Assembly: GCF_020172685.1 (NCBI RefSeq)
Contig: NZ_CP083986.1
Span: 2,066,115-2,113,528, forward strand
Direction: 5' to 3'
From: [Mycobacterium] nativiensis
GTDB taxonomy: Bacteria > Actinomycetota > Actinomycetes > Mycobacteriales > Mycobacteriaceae
DNA: 47,414 nt
Below the pieces are notes generated by a model. That model was not told where the DNA came from. It searched no databases and saw nothing but the letters and a program-made list of their open reading frames with translations. Of this stretch, positions 26,417 through 35,650 are shown piece by piece (positions within the stretch are counted from its first letter, which is position 1; every line of letters starts with the position of its first letter). The position numbers were made by a program, and so were the translations under genes.

Positions 26417-27382
26417 ATGACGAAGATCTGGGACTGCATCGTGGTCGGCGGTGGGGCGGCTGGGCTCAGCGCCGGCCTGGTGTTGGGCCGAGCCAGGCGC
26501 AGCACGCTGCTGATCGACGCGGGGGAGCAGAGCAACCTGGCTGCCCATGGCATCGGCGGACTGTTGGGCCACGACGGCCGCCCGCCGGCCGAACTGTATG
26601 AGATCGGCCGCGGGGAGCTCGCGTTGTACGGCGTGCAGGTGCGCACCGGCGAGGTGTCCGAGATCGAACGCGGCGACGGCGAATTCACGGTGCAGCTGGC
26701 CGACGGAACCCGCGAGCGTTCTCGGCGGATCTTGCTGGCCACCGGGCTGGCGTACCTGCCGCCGCCGCTGCCCGGTCTGGAGGGGCTGTGGGGCCGTTCG
26801 GTTTTCCACTGTCCGTTCTGCCACGGTTGGGAGGTGGCCGATCAGCCCTTGGCGGTGCTGGCGCGCGGTGACCGGGCCGTGCACCTCGCGCTGCTGCTGC
26901 GGTCCTGGAGCGAGGACATCGTGGTGCTCACCGACGGTCCGGCCGACCTCGATGACGCCGGGCGCAATCGGTTGGCCGGCGCCGGAATCCGGATCGACGA
27001 ACGGCCGGTGGCCGCCCTGGAAAGCGCCAACGGCGAGCTGTCCGCGGTGAGGTTCTCCGACGGCAGCCGACTGTCGCGGCGCGGACTGCTGGTCGCAACC
27101 ACCATGCGCCGCCGCGATCGCCTGGCCGAGCACCTCGGCTTGGAACTGGCCGGGCCAGGACCTGTGGCCGAAGACCCGGTCAGCGTGGATCCACTGTGCC
27201 GCACCTCGATTCCCGGTGTGTTCGCCGCCGGGGATCTGACGGCCGAGATGCCGCAGGTCGCCACCGCGATCGCGGCCGGATCGCGGGCCGGAGCGGCAGT
27301 GGTGCAGAGCCTGGCGGCCGAGGACTACGGGTTGCCGCTGCCGCCCCGCATCGAGACGAGCGAGGGGAGCCTCAGCCGATGA
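26417..27382 (+). CDS. NAD(P)/FAD-dependent oxidoreductase, thioredoxin-reductase-like
   Basis: This 321-residue flavoprotein has an FAD site VVGGGAAGLSAG at 9-20, a redox pair Cys132/Cys135 in HCPFCHGWEV, and the second FAD motif GVFAAGDLT. The expected NADPH glycine motif is degenerate (VLARGDRAVHLALL), so the hydride donor or partner may differ from true thioredoxin reductase. The ATG at 26417 is chosen on the FAD motif; the open frame extends upstream through the regulator. Its TGA overlaps the methyltransferase ATG (ATGA). I recall fused versions of these two proteins in other actinobacteria, which would support a joint role. Confidence 0.9.
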   Translation: MTKIWDCIVVGGGAAGLSAGLVLGRARRSTLLIDAGEQSNLAAHGIGGLLGHDGRPPAELYEIGRGELALYGVQVRTGEVSEIERGDGEFTVQLADGTRERSRRILLATGLAYLPPPLPGLEGLWGRSVFHCPFCHGWEVADQPLAVLARGDRAVHLALLLRSWSEDIVVLTDGPADLDDAGRNRLAGAGIRIDERPVAALESANGELSAVRFSDGSRLSRRGLLVATTMRRRDRLAEHLGLELAGPGPVAEDPVSVDPLCRTSIPGVFAAGDLTAEMPQVATAIAAGSRAGAAVVQSLAAEDYGLPLPPRIETSEGSLSR

Positions 27383-28047
27383 CCGAGTCGACGCAGGACG
27401 CGCAGGAGTTCTGGGAGGAGTTCTACGGCGGCCACGAGAAGGTGTGGAGCGGACGGGTCAACGCCCAACTCGCCGATGTCGCCGCTGATCTGGCCCCGGG
27501 CCGGGCACTGGACCTGGGCTGCGGTGAGGGCGCCGACGCCATCTGGCTGGCCGAAGACGGCTGGCAGGTGGTCGCCGTCGACGTCTCGGCCAACGCGCTG
27601 GAACGGGCTCGCGCCGCGGCCGAGCGGCGCGGTGTGGCCGTACGCATCCGCTTCGGCCGGCACGACCTGTCCACCAGCTTCCCCGACGGCCGTTTCGATC
27701 TGGTGTCGGCGCAGTTCCTGCACTCCCCGGTGACGCTGGACCGCGAGGCGGTGCTGCGGCGGGCCGCCGAGGCTGTCACGGTGGGTGGACGGCTGCTGAT
27801 CGTTGACCACGGCGCCGCCCCGCCGTGGGCGGGTGAGCACGTCCACGAGCATCACTTCGCCACGGTCGAGGAGGTGCTGGCCGGAATGGACCTCGACGGC
27901 CGGCAGTGGGAGCGGCTGCGGGCGGAGACCGTCGACCGCGACGCCGTCGGACCCGACGGCCAGGCCGCCACCCTGACCGACAACGTGATCCTGCTGCGCC
28001 GACTGGATACTCAAGCGGCGTCGTGGAAGATCAGTCCCAGCGTGTAG
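27379..28047 (+). CDS. Class I SAM-dependent methyltransferase
   Basis: This 222-residue enzyme carries the SAM-binding motif LDLGCGEGADAIWLAE (motif I, about 45-51), then VVAVDVSANALERARA and FDLVSAQFLHSP. The C-terminal half contains EHVHEHHFATVEEVL, giving a possible metal or substrate site. The substrate is unknown; the coupling with a dithiol flavoprotein makes a thiol, selenium or metalloid substrate possible but unproven. The ATG at 27379 overlaps the upstream stop. Its last 37 bases overlap the convergent 2-oxoglutarate oxygenase gene. Confidence 0.88.
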   Translation: MTESTQDAQEFWEEFYGGHEKVWSGRVNAQLADVAADLAPGRALDLGCGEGADAIWLAEDGWQVVAVDVSANALERARAAAERRGVAVRIRFGRHDLSTSFPDGRFDLVSAQFLHSPVTLDREAVLRRAAEAVTVGGRLLIVDHGAAPPWAGEHVHEHHFATVEEVLAGMDLDGRQWERLRAETVDRDAVGPDGQAATLTDNVILLRRLDTQAASWKISPSV

Positions 28048-28736
28048 CGCTCACCGGAGCGGATCGCCGAGACGCCGTGACGCACCGGCGCCGTCGACCA
28101 GCCCCGGGTGGAGCGCACCGGACGGTCCCGGGTGGTGAAAACATAGCCGTGCCCGTGTGGCAACTGTGTTGCGGTGCCCCGGGATTGGGCGCGCGGCCGT
28201 TGTTCGACCAGCAGGAACTCGCCGCCGGTGTAGTCGGTGGCCGGGTCGCTGAGGTTGATCACCACCTGCAGCGGAAATACCAACTCGCCGTAGAGGTCGC
28301 GGTGCAGCGCGTTCCAATCGCCGGGGCCGTAGCGCAGCATCAGCGCAGTGGGTTTGGTCTGCCCGGCCTCATGGCAGCGGTCCAGCCAGTCGTTGAAGTC
28401 GTCCGGCCACGGCGCATCCCGCCGTAGCCGGGCCGCCCAGGCCCGGGCGATCGGCAGCAGGTGCGGATACAGCGCTCGTTTGAGCGCATCGATGGGATCC
28501 GGTGCCGGCGCGGCGAAATACCGGTACTGCCCGGAACCGTAACGATGCTGCTGCATATTGACGGTGGCGCGGAAGCGTTCGTCGCAGGTGTAGACCTCGC
28601 GCAGCCGGGCGGCCTCCGACGCCGTCAGCAGCCGGGGCAGCAGGGCGCCACCGGACTCGTCGAGTTCGGCGGTGATGGCGTCCCAGTCGCCGTCGTCCAC
28701 CCGGCTCTGCCACGGTGTCGTGGAGTGTGCGCCCAC
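28011..28736 (-). CDS. 2-oxoglutarate/Fe(II)-dependent oxygenase
   Basis: This 241-residue protein has the iron-binding facial triad of this superfamily: His145 and Asp147 in NALHRDLYG and His220 in VRHGVS, with Arg230 (SGERYTLGL) as the likely 2-oxoglutarate anchor. It resembles prolyl-4-hydroxylase-like oxygenases that act on proteins or nucleic acids. The 3' end overlaps the methyltransferase gene tail-to-tail by 37 bases. It diverges from rnpB. The substrate is unknown. Confidence 0.88.
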   Translation of the reverse strand: MGAHSTTPWQSRVDDGDWDAITAELDESGGALLPRLLTASEAARLREVYTCDERFRATVNMQQHRYGSGQYRYFAAPAPDPIDALKRALYPHLLPIARAWAARLRRDAPWPDDFNDWLDRCHEAGQTKPTALMLRYGPGDWNALHRDLYGELVFPLQVVINLSDPATDYTGGEFLLVEQRPRAQSRGTATQLPHGHGYVFTTRDRPVRSTRGWSTAPVRHGVSAIRSGERYTLGLIFHDAA

Positions 28737-28786
28737 AGTGCCATCATGCCGGTTGGCCTGGGACGACGCTTGCCGGTACGGTGATC

Positions 28787-29188
<402 letters not shown>

Positions 29189-29399
29189 AACCCGCTGCTT
29201 CCTAACAGGCAGCCGAGGTTTCCCTACCAACAGCTATGCGCCGGCGTCGCCGAATGGGTGTGGAAGTCCTGTCTGGCGTTCGCGCAGGAATGGGAAGCGC
29301 AGCGCGGCCCGCCGACAGTGAACTAGGGGCCGGCCCGGTCGGTTGGCGGCGGCTAGGGCGACCGCGCCTGGTGGTCCGATGGGCGCTACTTTGTCGTCC

Positions 29400-29861
29400 A
29401 TGGCGAACGAAGAACAACTCCGGCGCATAGCCAGGGACGTATTCCCGGACTGGTCGCGGCCGCCCAGGATCGTGGTCGAGCAGATAGGCGAGCTGGTCAG
29501 GCGGTGGCCGGTTGAAGGCTTCGCCCGCGAGAAACTGCCAGATCAGCAGGGCCGTCTTGTGTGGATCGACGGGCACGCGATCGGGCAGCTCGACTACATC
29601 GCTGACGCTGCGGAGGAGCAGAATCTGGCTGCGGTGATCCGGCCGCTGAGGCAGGTCGCTGGGGTCGACGTCAACGCCTATGGTTCGGCGGACGCTTTCG
29701 GGGAGCGGACGTACCGGCGCGTAGTGGTGGTGCGCTTCGCATCGGGGCCTCCGATCGAGGTCGACACGACCCACCACACGAACGACAGCCTTCGTGGTCA
29801 CGCCGACCGGTTCGTCGATCGGGTACTGGACGCACTGGCGGGCAGGCCCGCCGGGGAATAG
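29400..29861 (+). CDS. Hypothetical protein (orphan)
   Basis: I do not recognise this 153-residue protein. It starts MANEEQLRRIARDVF at the ATG at 29400; the frame stays open to 29343. It has no membrane segment or cysteine and shows an alpha/beta mix: a helix-rich first half, then RVVVVRFASGPPIEVDTTHH. Codons rare in the neighbours are common here (AGG four times, ATA twice, GTA three times), suggesting recent arrival. It lies directly downstream of rnpB, in a gap that does not hold this gene in the M. tuberculosis order I remember. Function is unknown. Confidence 0.65.
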   Translation: MANEEQLRRIARDVFPDWSRPPRIVVEQIGELVRRWPVEGFAREKLPDQQGRLVWIDGHAIGQLDYIADAAEEQNLAAVIRPLRQVAGVDVNAYGSADAFGERTYRRVVVVRFASGPPIEVDTTHHTNDSLRGHADRFVDRVLDALAGRPAGE

Positions 29862-30160
29862 GCGCCGTCTCAGCCGAGGACCGCTCCCAACCTGTTGGCT
29901 GGGGGCGGGCGAGGCAATCTGGCAGATCGCCCTTTTACGGAACAATCGTCTGAGGGACGGGTGGCGCGTAGTTCTTTGTCAAACACCTTTTGACGCAAAG
30001 ACATTCGGTGCCCGGAGTCGTGTACTTCGTCGGCGGGCGGGTACGCCGTGGGTACGCCCTTCCTTGAAGCTCAAGGGCGGAACCGCTGTCTACAGGCCGA
30101 AGGCGCCACCCTCGACCAATATGACGGGGCCTCGGGCTTGAGCGTCGCCGTCGAACCTCA
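29862..30160. other. Intergenic region with a hairpin
   Basis: About 300 bases lie between the orphan gene and the CYTH-CHAD gene. I see no credible gene. The only structure is a hairpin at 29974-30000: CTTTGTCAAA pairs with TTTGA and CAAAG around a 5-base loop, with a 2-base bulge. It may terminate the orphan gene or the convergent transcript. Confidence 0.5.
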
Positions 30161-31564
30161 CTACATCGCCCGGTCGAGCTTGCGCAGCGCGGGCTGCAAC
30201 GCCGCCCGGCACCGCGCGGCGAGGTCGGCCTCGCGGGCATACAGCAGCCCGTAGGTGAAGGTGTCCTGGCCGGCGGCCGCCGCGGCATCGGCCTGTTGAA
30301 CCAGATGCGCCCGGCTGACCACGCTGTCCTGGTGGTCGCCGAGCAGGGTCTGAATCGTCTTCGCCCGCTTGGCGATCTTCGTCTTGTTCGCTGCGGCGGC
30401 GGTGTAGCGCAGCCGCTTGGCGGCCTTGCGGATCCGGTGCAGTGCCGCGTCGCGGTCGGCCGCGGTCTTGGCGGCCTTCACCGCCTTGCGCAGCCGCCGG
30501 TAGGCGATGTCCACGGTGGCGTACCGCTCGGCGGCCGGCGCACTGACCAGATCGTCGAGGCCGTCGAGTAGCCGGAAGTACCGCGGCGTGCGCATCGCGG
30601 CCACGCTGCGCCGTCGCCCCGTCTGATAGCGGCGCAGCGAACCGTCGACCAGCCGTTCGCCCACCGGCCCGCGGATCAGCTCCGGCGACAGCTCGTCGAG
30701 CGCCTGCTGATAGCGCTGGGCCAGGACCTCGGCGTCGCGGGCGACACCCAGCACCGCACCCAATTCCTGCAGTTCGCCGAGCAGCGGGGCGTGGGCCGCC
30801 TCCTCGCCGTGCAACAGGCTGCGAATCCGTCGGATCGTTACCCGCATCTGATGAACCGCGTCGTCGGCGTCGGCGCGCACCGTGCGATCGGCGACCAGCA
30901 GTTGCTCGATCTGCTCGGCCAGCGCCCGATGCAGGCGGTCGGTCGGGTGCGCGGGCACCGCCGGCGCACCGAGCACCCTGGCCAGTTTGGAGCCGTAGCC
31001 GGCCGGCCTGGCGCCGGTGTCGAGCAGCCGGTTGCCCAGCCGGTCCAGCAGCTCGAGGTCTCCGCAGCCCAGTTCCAGTTCCCATTCCCGCCAGTGCTGT
31101 TCGGCGTCATCGTCGGCCGACGCGGTGACCTGATCGTCGCAGAACTCGGCCAGCACCTCACCATGATCGTCGCGCAGCACCACCACGCTGCGGGCGGTGC
31201 GGATTCGTGCGACGGGGGTCAGTGGCCGATCCCTGACGATCGCAGTCACCACGTCCCGCAGTTCGTCTGGAACCTCCGGGCCCAGGGGAGCGCGCACCTC
31301 GGTGCGGGTCTCCGGCCCGGCAGGAAGTTTCAGATGCCAGCCGGCGTCGGGACCGCCGGTGCGCCGGCGCAACGTGATCCGCCGGGCCGCCAGGTCGTGC
31401 CCGGGCGTATCGAAGTACACGGCCTCAAGATCCTGCGCCGGCAACCGCGCAACCTCGGCGACCCCGGCGATGCCGTCGAAGGACGGCGAGATCGCCGACG
31501 CGTCAACGTCGAACTTGCGTTCCACCTCGCGAAACCGAGAGGGGCTCGGGTCGGCTGCAGACAC
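30161..31564 (-). CDS. CYTH-CHAD domain protein
   Basis: This 467-residue protein joins a CYTH tunnel-fold domain (N-terminal, signature ExExK at Glu13-Lys17) to an alpha-helical CHAD domain (about 220-465), rich in conserved His and basic residues such as AVHQMRVTIRRIRSLL and LRKAVKAAK. CYTH enzymes hydrolyse triphosphate compounds; CHAD domains bind polyphosphate, so a role in polyphosphate metabolism is likely. The GTG at 31564 is chosen since longer frames run into the panB stop; a GTG at 31600 is also possible. Equivalent to Rv2226. Confidence 0.88.
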   Translation of the reverse strand: MSAADPSPSRFREVERKFDVDASAISPSFDGIAGVAEVARLPAQDLEAVYFDTPGHDLAARRITLRRRTGGPDAGWHLKLPAGPETRTEVRAPLGPEVPDELRDVVTAIVRDRPLTPVARIRTARSVVVLRDDHGEVLAEFCDDQVTASADDDAEQHWREWELELGCGDLELLDRLGNRLLDTGARPAGYGSKLARVLGAPAVPAHPTDRLHRALAEQIEQLLVADRTVRADADDAVHQMRVTIRRIRSLLHGEEAAHAPLLGELQELGAVLGVARDAEVLAQRYQQALDELSPELIRGPVGERLVDGSLRRYQTGRRRSVAAMRTPRYFRLLDGLDDLVSAPAAERYATVDIAYRRLRKAVKAAKTAADRDAALHRIRKAAKRLRYTAAAANKTKIAKRAKTIQTLLGDHQDSVVSRAHLVQQADAAAAAGQDTFTYGLLYAREADLAARCRAALQPALRKLDRAM

Positions 31565-31610
31565 GGCTTCCAGCCTGTCACATCCGGACCTCCCGGACAC
31601 TGCGTTCGTT

Positions 31611-32462
31611 CTAGAAGCAGTGTTCTTCGGCCGGGAAGGTTCCGGCCGCCACCTCATTGGCGTACTGCGTTGCTGCGCGGCGCAATTCACCGCCCACGTC
31701 TCCGAAGCGCTTGACGAAGCGGGCGGTTTTGCCGCTGGTCATTCCGGACATGTCCTGCCACACCAGAACTTGGGCGTCGCAGTTGGGGCCGGCACCGATC
31801 CCGATGGTCGGAATGGTGAGCTTGCCGGTGATCTGGGTGGCCAGCTCGGCGGGCACCATCTCCATCACCACCGAGAACGCACCGGCCTCGGCCACCGCGA
31901 TCGCGTCGTGAACGGTCTGCTCGGCGGCGTCGCCGCGGCCCTGCACCCGGAAACCGCCCAGGGTGTTGACGCTCTGCGGGGTGAAACCGATGTGCGCCAT
32001 CACCGGGATGCCGGCCGCGGACAGCGTCGCGATCTGGTCGGCGACCCGCTCGCCGCCCTCCAGCTTGACCGCGTGCGCACCGCCTTCCTTCATGAACCGG
32101 GTGGCCGTCGCCAGCGCCGCCGCCGGCCCGCCCTCATAGGAGCCGAACGGCAGGTCGGCGACCACCAGCGCGTGCGGGGCGCCGCGCACCACCGCGCGGA
32201 CCAGCGGAATCAGCTCGTCGATGGAGATCGGCACGGTGCTGTCGTAGCCGTAGACCACGTTGGCGGCCGAGTCGCCGACCAGCAGCACCGGGATGCCGGC
32301 GTCGTCGAAGATGCGTGCGGTGGAGTAGTCGTAGGCCGTCAACATGCCCCATTTGCGGCCCTCGGCCTTCATCTGTTGCAGATGATGAACGCGGGTCTGC
32401 GGTGCCACACGGGCCGGGCCGGGGTTGGAATCGGACGAAGAACCATAAACGTGCTCAGACAT
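31611..32462 (-). CDS. panB: 3-methyl-2-oxobutanoate hydroxymethyltransferase PanB
   Basis: PanB transfers a hydroxymethyl group from methylene-tetrahydrofolate to ketoisovalerate, the first step of pantothenate (and thus CoA) synthesis. The 283-residue TIM barrel contains the conserved [42 protein letters not shown] and AHIGFTPQS. The ATG at 32462 (MSEHVYGSS) is preferred over a longer frame reaching 32588 and matches the usual length. It sits 46 bases before the CYTH-CHAD gene and diverges from the wax-ester synthase. Confidence 0.96.
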   Translation of the reverse strand: MSEHVYGSSSDSNPGPARVAPQTRVHHLQQMKAEGRKWGMLTAYDYSTARIFDDAGIPVLLVGDSAANVVYGYDSTVPISIDELIPLVRAVVRGAPHALVVADLPFGSYEGGPAAALATATRFMKEGGAHAVKLEGGERVADQIATLSAAGIPVMAHIGFTPQSVNTLGGFRVQGRGDAAEQTVHDAIAVAEAGAFSVVMEMVPAELATQITGKLTIPTIGIGAGPNCDAQVLVWQDMSGMTSGKTARFVKRFGDVGGELRRAATQYANEVAAGTFPAEEHCF

Positions 32463-32647
32463 CGGTGTCCCTTGAATTGGTCGGGTCGATCCTCGAAGCC
32501 CATGCCGGGTCCCCGGGTCGTCTGACATCAGCCAGTGTGCCACCTGCGGCGGCGCAGCTGAACCGACGGGCGGAGTGGATTTCCTCACATCGGACCCGTT
32601 GCGAGATTCGAACGTCGCCGCTGCCGCAGCGGCATAGCATCAGCGCC

Positions 32648-34039
32648 ATGCAACGCCTGAGTGGACTTGATGCCAGTTTTCTGTACCTGGAAACCTCCGA
32701 TCAGCCGTTGCACGTCTGCTCCATCCTGGAGGTGGACACCGCTTCGATGCCGGGCGGCTACACCTTCGAACGACTCCGTGACGAGCTGGCGCTGCGCATC
32801 ACCGCGATGCCGCAGTTCAGGGAGAAACTCGCCGACAGCCCGCTCAACCTCGACCACCCGGTCTGGGTGGAGGACCGCGACTTCGACATCAAGCGCCACG
32901 TGCACCGCATCGCGCTGCCGCGACCCGGCGGACGGGCCGAACTGTCCGAGATCGTCGGGCACATCGTCGCGCAGCCACTGGACCGCCACCGGCCGCTGTG
33001 GGAGACCTGGGTGATCGAGGGGCTCGACGGAACCGACGCCCAGCAGGGCGGCCGCATCGCGGTGCTGACCAAGATGCACCACGCCGGCGTCGACGGGGTC
33101 ACCGGCGCCAACATGATGTCGCAGATGTGCAGCACCGAGGTCGACGCCCCGCGACCCGACCCGGTCGCCGGCGTCGGCGATGCCAGCGACCTGGCCATCG
33201 TGGCCGGCGGGCTGGTGCGGTTCGCCAGTCGGCCGTTGCACCTGGTCAACGTGCTGCCTCGCACCCTGACATCGGTGGCCAAGACGGTGCAGCGGGTGCG
33301 TACCGGTGAGACGATGGCCGCGCCGTTCGCCGCGCCGCAGACCGCGTTCAACGCCAGCGTCAGCGGCCGCCGCAACATCGCCTACGCCCAGCTGGACCTC
33401 GAGGACATCAAGAGGGTCAAGGACCATTTCGCGGTCAAGGTCAACGACGTGGTGATGGCCTTGGCGTCCGGCGGGCTGCGGCACTTCCTGGCCGACCGCG
33501 GCGAGTTGCCGGAGTCGTCGCTGGTGGCGATGGTGCCGGTGTCGGTGCACGGTAAGTCCGACCGGCCAGGCCGCAATCAGGTGTCCGGGATGTTCTCCCG
33601 GCTGGAAACCCAGATCGCCGACCCGGTGGAGCGGCTCAAGGCCATCGCGCAAGCCAACTCGGTCGCCAAGGAACACAGTTCGGCCATCGGCGCGACACTG
33701 CTGCAGGACTGGTCGCAGTTCGCCGCGCCGGCGGTGTTCGGCGCCGCCATGCGGCTCTACGCCCGGACCCGGCTGACCTCGGCCCGGCCGGTGCACAACC
33801 TGGTGATCTCCAACGTTCCCGGCCCGCAGGTGCCGCTGTACTACCTGGGCTGTGAGATCACCGCGATGTACCCGCTGGGGCCGGTGTTCCACGGCTCCGG
33901 GCTGAACGTGACCGTGATGTCGCTCAACGGCCGGCTCAACGTCGGTCTGATCAGCTGCCCCGAACTGCTGCCGGACCTGTGGGAACTGGCCGACGCCTTC
34001 GACGTCGGGATGGCCGAACTGCTTGCCGCCACGCGCTGA
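32648..34039 (+). CDS. Wax ester synthase / diacylglycerol acyltransferase (WS/DGAT)
   Basis: This 463-residue acyltransferase makes triacylglycerol or wax esters from acyl-CoA. The catalytic HHxxxDG is at 144-150 (MHHAGVDG). The N-terminal MQRLSGLDASFLYLET and the late NLVISNVPGPQVPLY are family hallmarks. The start is the ATG at 32648; upstream codons belong to other frames. It is a Tgs-type member, but which one I cannot say. It lies between panB and hip1, where M. tuberculosis, as I recall, has no such gene. Confidence 0.93.
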   Translation: MQRLSGLDASFLYLETSDQPLHVCSILEVDTASMPGGYTFERLRDELALRITAMPQFREKLADSPLNLDHPVWVEDRDFDIKRHVHRIALPRPGGRAELSEIVGHIVAQPLDRHRPLWETWVIEGLDGTDAQQGGRIAVLTKMHHAGVDGVTGANMMSQMCSTEVDAPRPDPVAGVGDASDLAIVAGGLVRFASRPLHLVNVLPRTLTSVAKTVQRVRTGETMAAPFAAPQTAFNASVSGRRNIAYAQLDLEDIKRVKDHFAVKVNDVVMALASGGLRHFLADRGELPESSLVAMVPVSVHGKSDRPGRNQVSGMFSRLETQIADPVERLKAIAQANSVAKEHSSAIGATLLQDWSQFAAPAVFGAAMRLYARTRLTSARPVHNLVISNVPGPQVPLYYLGCEITAMYPLGPVFHGSGLNVTVMSLNGRLNVGLISCPELLPDLWELADAFDVGMAELLAATR

Positions 34040-34088
34040 GGCCCCACCGTCCGGGCATCGGCGCACGTGCATGGCAGCATGTGGTGTC

Positions 34089-35630
34089 ATGAGCCGGCCT
34101 CCCCGTCGCGACAGGATTGTGCGCACGACCCTGACCTGCCTCGCGATCGCGATGGTGGCCCTCACGGTCGGCAGTTGCACCCGGATGACCCCCGGGCATG
34201 CGGTGCTCGCCGCGCCGCGAGTCGGCCAGCCGGTCCAGTGGGACAAGTGCCGATTCACCGCCGACACCAACATCAAGGTGCCCACCGACGCCCAATGCGG
34301 CTTCATCGCGGTCCCGGTCGACTACTCCAACCTGCAGGGCGCCGTCGCCCGGCTGGCCATGATTCGCTTCCCGGCCACCAAGGACAAGATCGGTTCGCTG
34401 GTGATCAACCCGGGCGGGCCGGGGGAGTCCGGCATCGAAACCGCGGTCGGCCTGGTCTCCACGCTGCCGCGGCAGATCCGGGAGCGCTTCGACCTGGTCG
34501 GCTTCGACCCGCGCGGAGTGGCGTCGTCGCGGCCGGCGGTCTGGTGCAACTCCGACAAGGAGAACGACCGGTTGCGGGCCCTGAACCAGGTCGACTACAG
34601 CCCCGAGGGCGTGGAGCGCATCGAGAACGAGACCAAGGACTACGTCGCGCGCTGCCTGGAGAAGTCCGGCAAGGAATTCCTGGCCAACATCGGCACCGTC
34701 AACGTCGCCCGCGACCTGGACGCCATCCGGGCCGGACTCGGCGACGACAAGCTGACCTACCTGGGCTACTCCTACGGCACCCGGATCGGCTCGGCGTACG
34801 CCGAGGCCTTTCCCCAGAACATCCGGGCGATGATCCTCGACGGCGCGGTGGACCCCAACGCCGACCCGATCGAAGAGGACCTGCGCCAGGCGCAGGCGTT
34901 CCAGGGCGCGTTCGACGACTTCGCCGCGGACTGCGCCAAGGACGAGGACTGCCCGCTGGGCACCGACGCGGCCAAGGCCGTCGACGTCTACCACAGCCTG
35001 GTCGACCCGCTGGTGGACAAGCCCGCCAAGACCAAGGACCCGCGCGGGCTGAGCTACAGCGACGCGATCGTCGGCACCATCATGGCGCTGTACTCGCCGA
35101 CGTTCTGGACCCATCTCAACGACGGCCTGTCGGACCTGGTGAACGGCCGCGGCGACATCATGCTCGGGCTGGCGGATCTGTACATGCGCCGCGACGCCAG
35201 TGGCCACTACACCAACGCCACCGACGCCCGGGTCGCGGTCAACTGCGTCGACCAGCCGCCGGTCACCGACCGCGACAAGGTGATCGACGAGGACCGGCGG
35301 TCGCGTGAGGTGGCACCGTTCATGAGCTACGGGAAGTTCACCGGCGACGCGCCGCTGAGCACCTGCGCGTTCTGGCCGGTGCCCCCGACCACCAAGCCGC
35401 ACGCCATCTCGGTACCCGACCTGCCGCCGACGATGGTGGTGTCCACCACCCGTGATCCGGCCACCCCGTATCAGGCCGGCGTGGACCTGGCCAAGCAGCT
35501 GCACGGCAGCCTGTTGACGTTCAACGGAACCCAACACACGGTGGTGTTCCAGGGCAACGAATGCGTCGACGGCTTCGCAACGCGATACCTGGTCGAAGGC
35601 ACGTTGCCGCCAGCCGATGCGAAGTGCTGA
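34089..35630 (+). CDS. caeA: Envelope serine protease/hydrolase Hip1 (CaeA)
   Basis: This 513-residue cell-envelope hydrolase corresponds to Rv2224c, which cleaves GroEL2 and other envelope proteins. A signal sequence ends in the lipobox VGSC with Cys30. The alpha/beta-hydrolase catalytic triad is Ser228 (GYSYGT), Asp456 (TTRDPATP) and His483 (GTQHT); Ser228 has the same number as in M. tuberculosis. The oxyanion region is INPGGPGESG. The start is the ATG at 34089, 49 bases after the wax-ester synthase stop. Only one copy occurs here, whereas M. tuberculosis has two tandem relatives as I recall. Confidence 0.94.
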   Translation: MSRPPRRDRIVRTTLTCLAIAMVALTVGSCTRMTPGHAVLAAPRVGQPVQWDKCRFTADTNIKVPTDAQCGFIAVPVDYSNLQGAVARLAMIRFPATKDKIGSLVINPGGPGESGIETAVGLVSTLPRQIRERFDLVGFDPRGVASSRPAVWCNSDKENDRLRALNQVDYSPEGVERIENETKDYVARCLEKSGKEFLANIGTVNVARDLDAIRAGLGDDKLTYLGYSYGTRIGSAYAEAFPQNIRAMILDGAVDPNADPIEEDLRQAQAFQGAFDDFAADCAKDEDCPLGTDAAKAVDVYHSLVDPLVDKPAKTKDPRGLSYSDAIVGTIMALYSPTFWTHLNDGLSDLVNGRGDIMLGLADLYMRRDASGHYTNATDARVAVNCVDQPPVTDRDKVIDEDRRSREVAPFMSYGKFTGDAPLSTCAFWPVPPTTKPHAISVPDLPPTMVVSTTRDPATPYQAGVDLAKQLHGSLLTFNGTQHTVVFQGNECVDGFATRYLVEGTLPPADAKC

Positions 35631-35650
35631 GCGCTGCTACGCTTCGCGGT

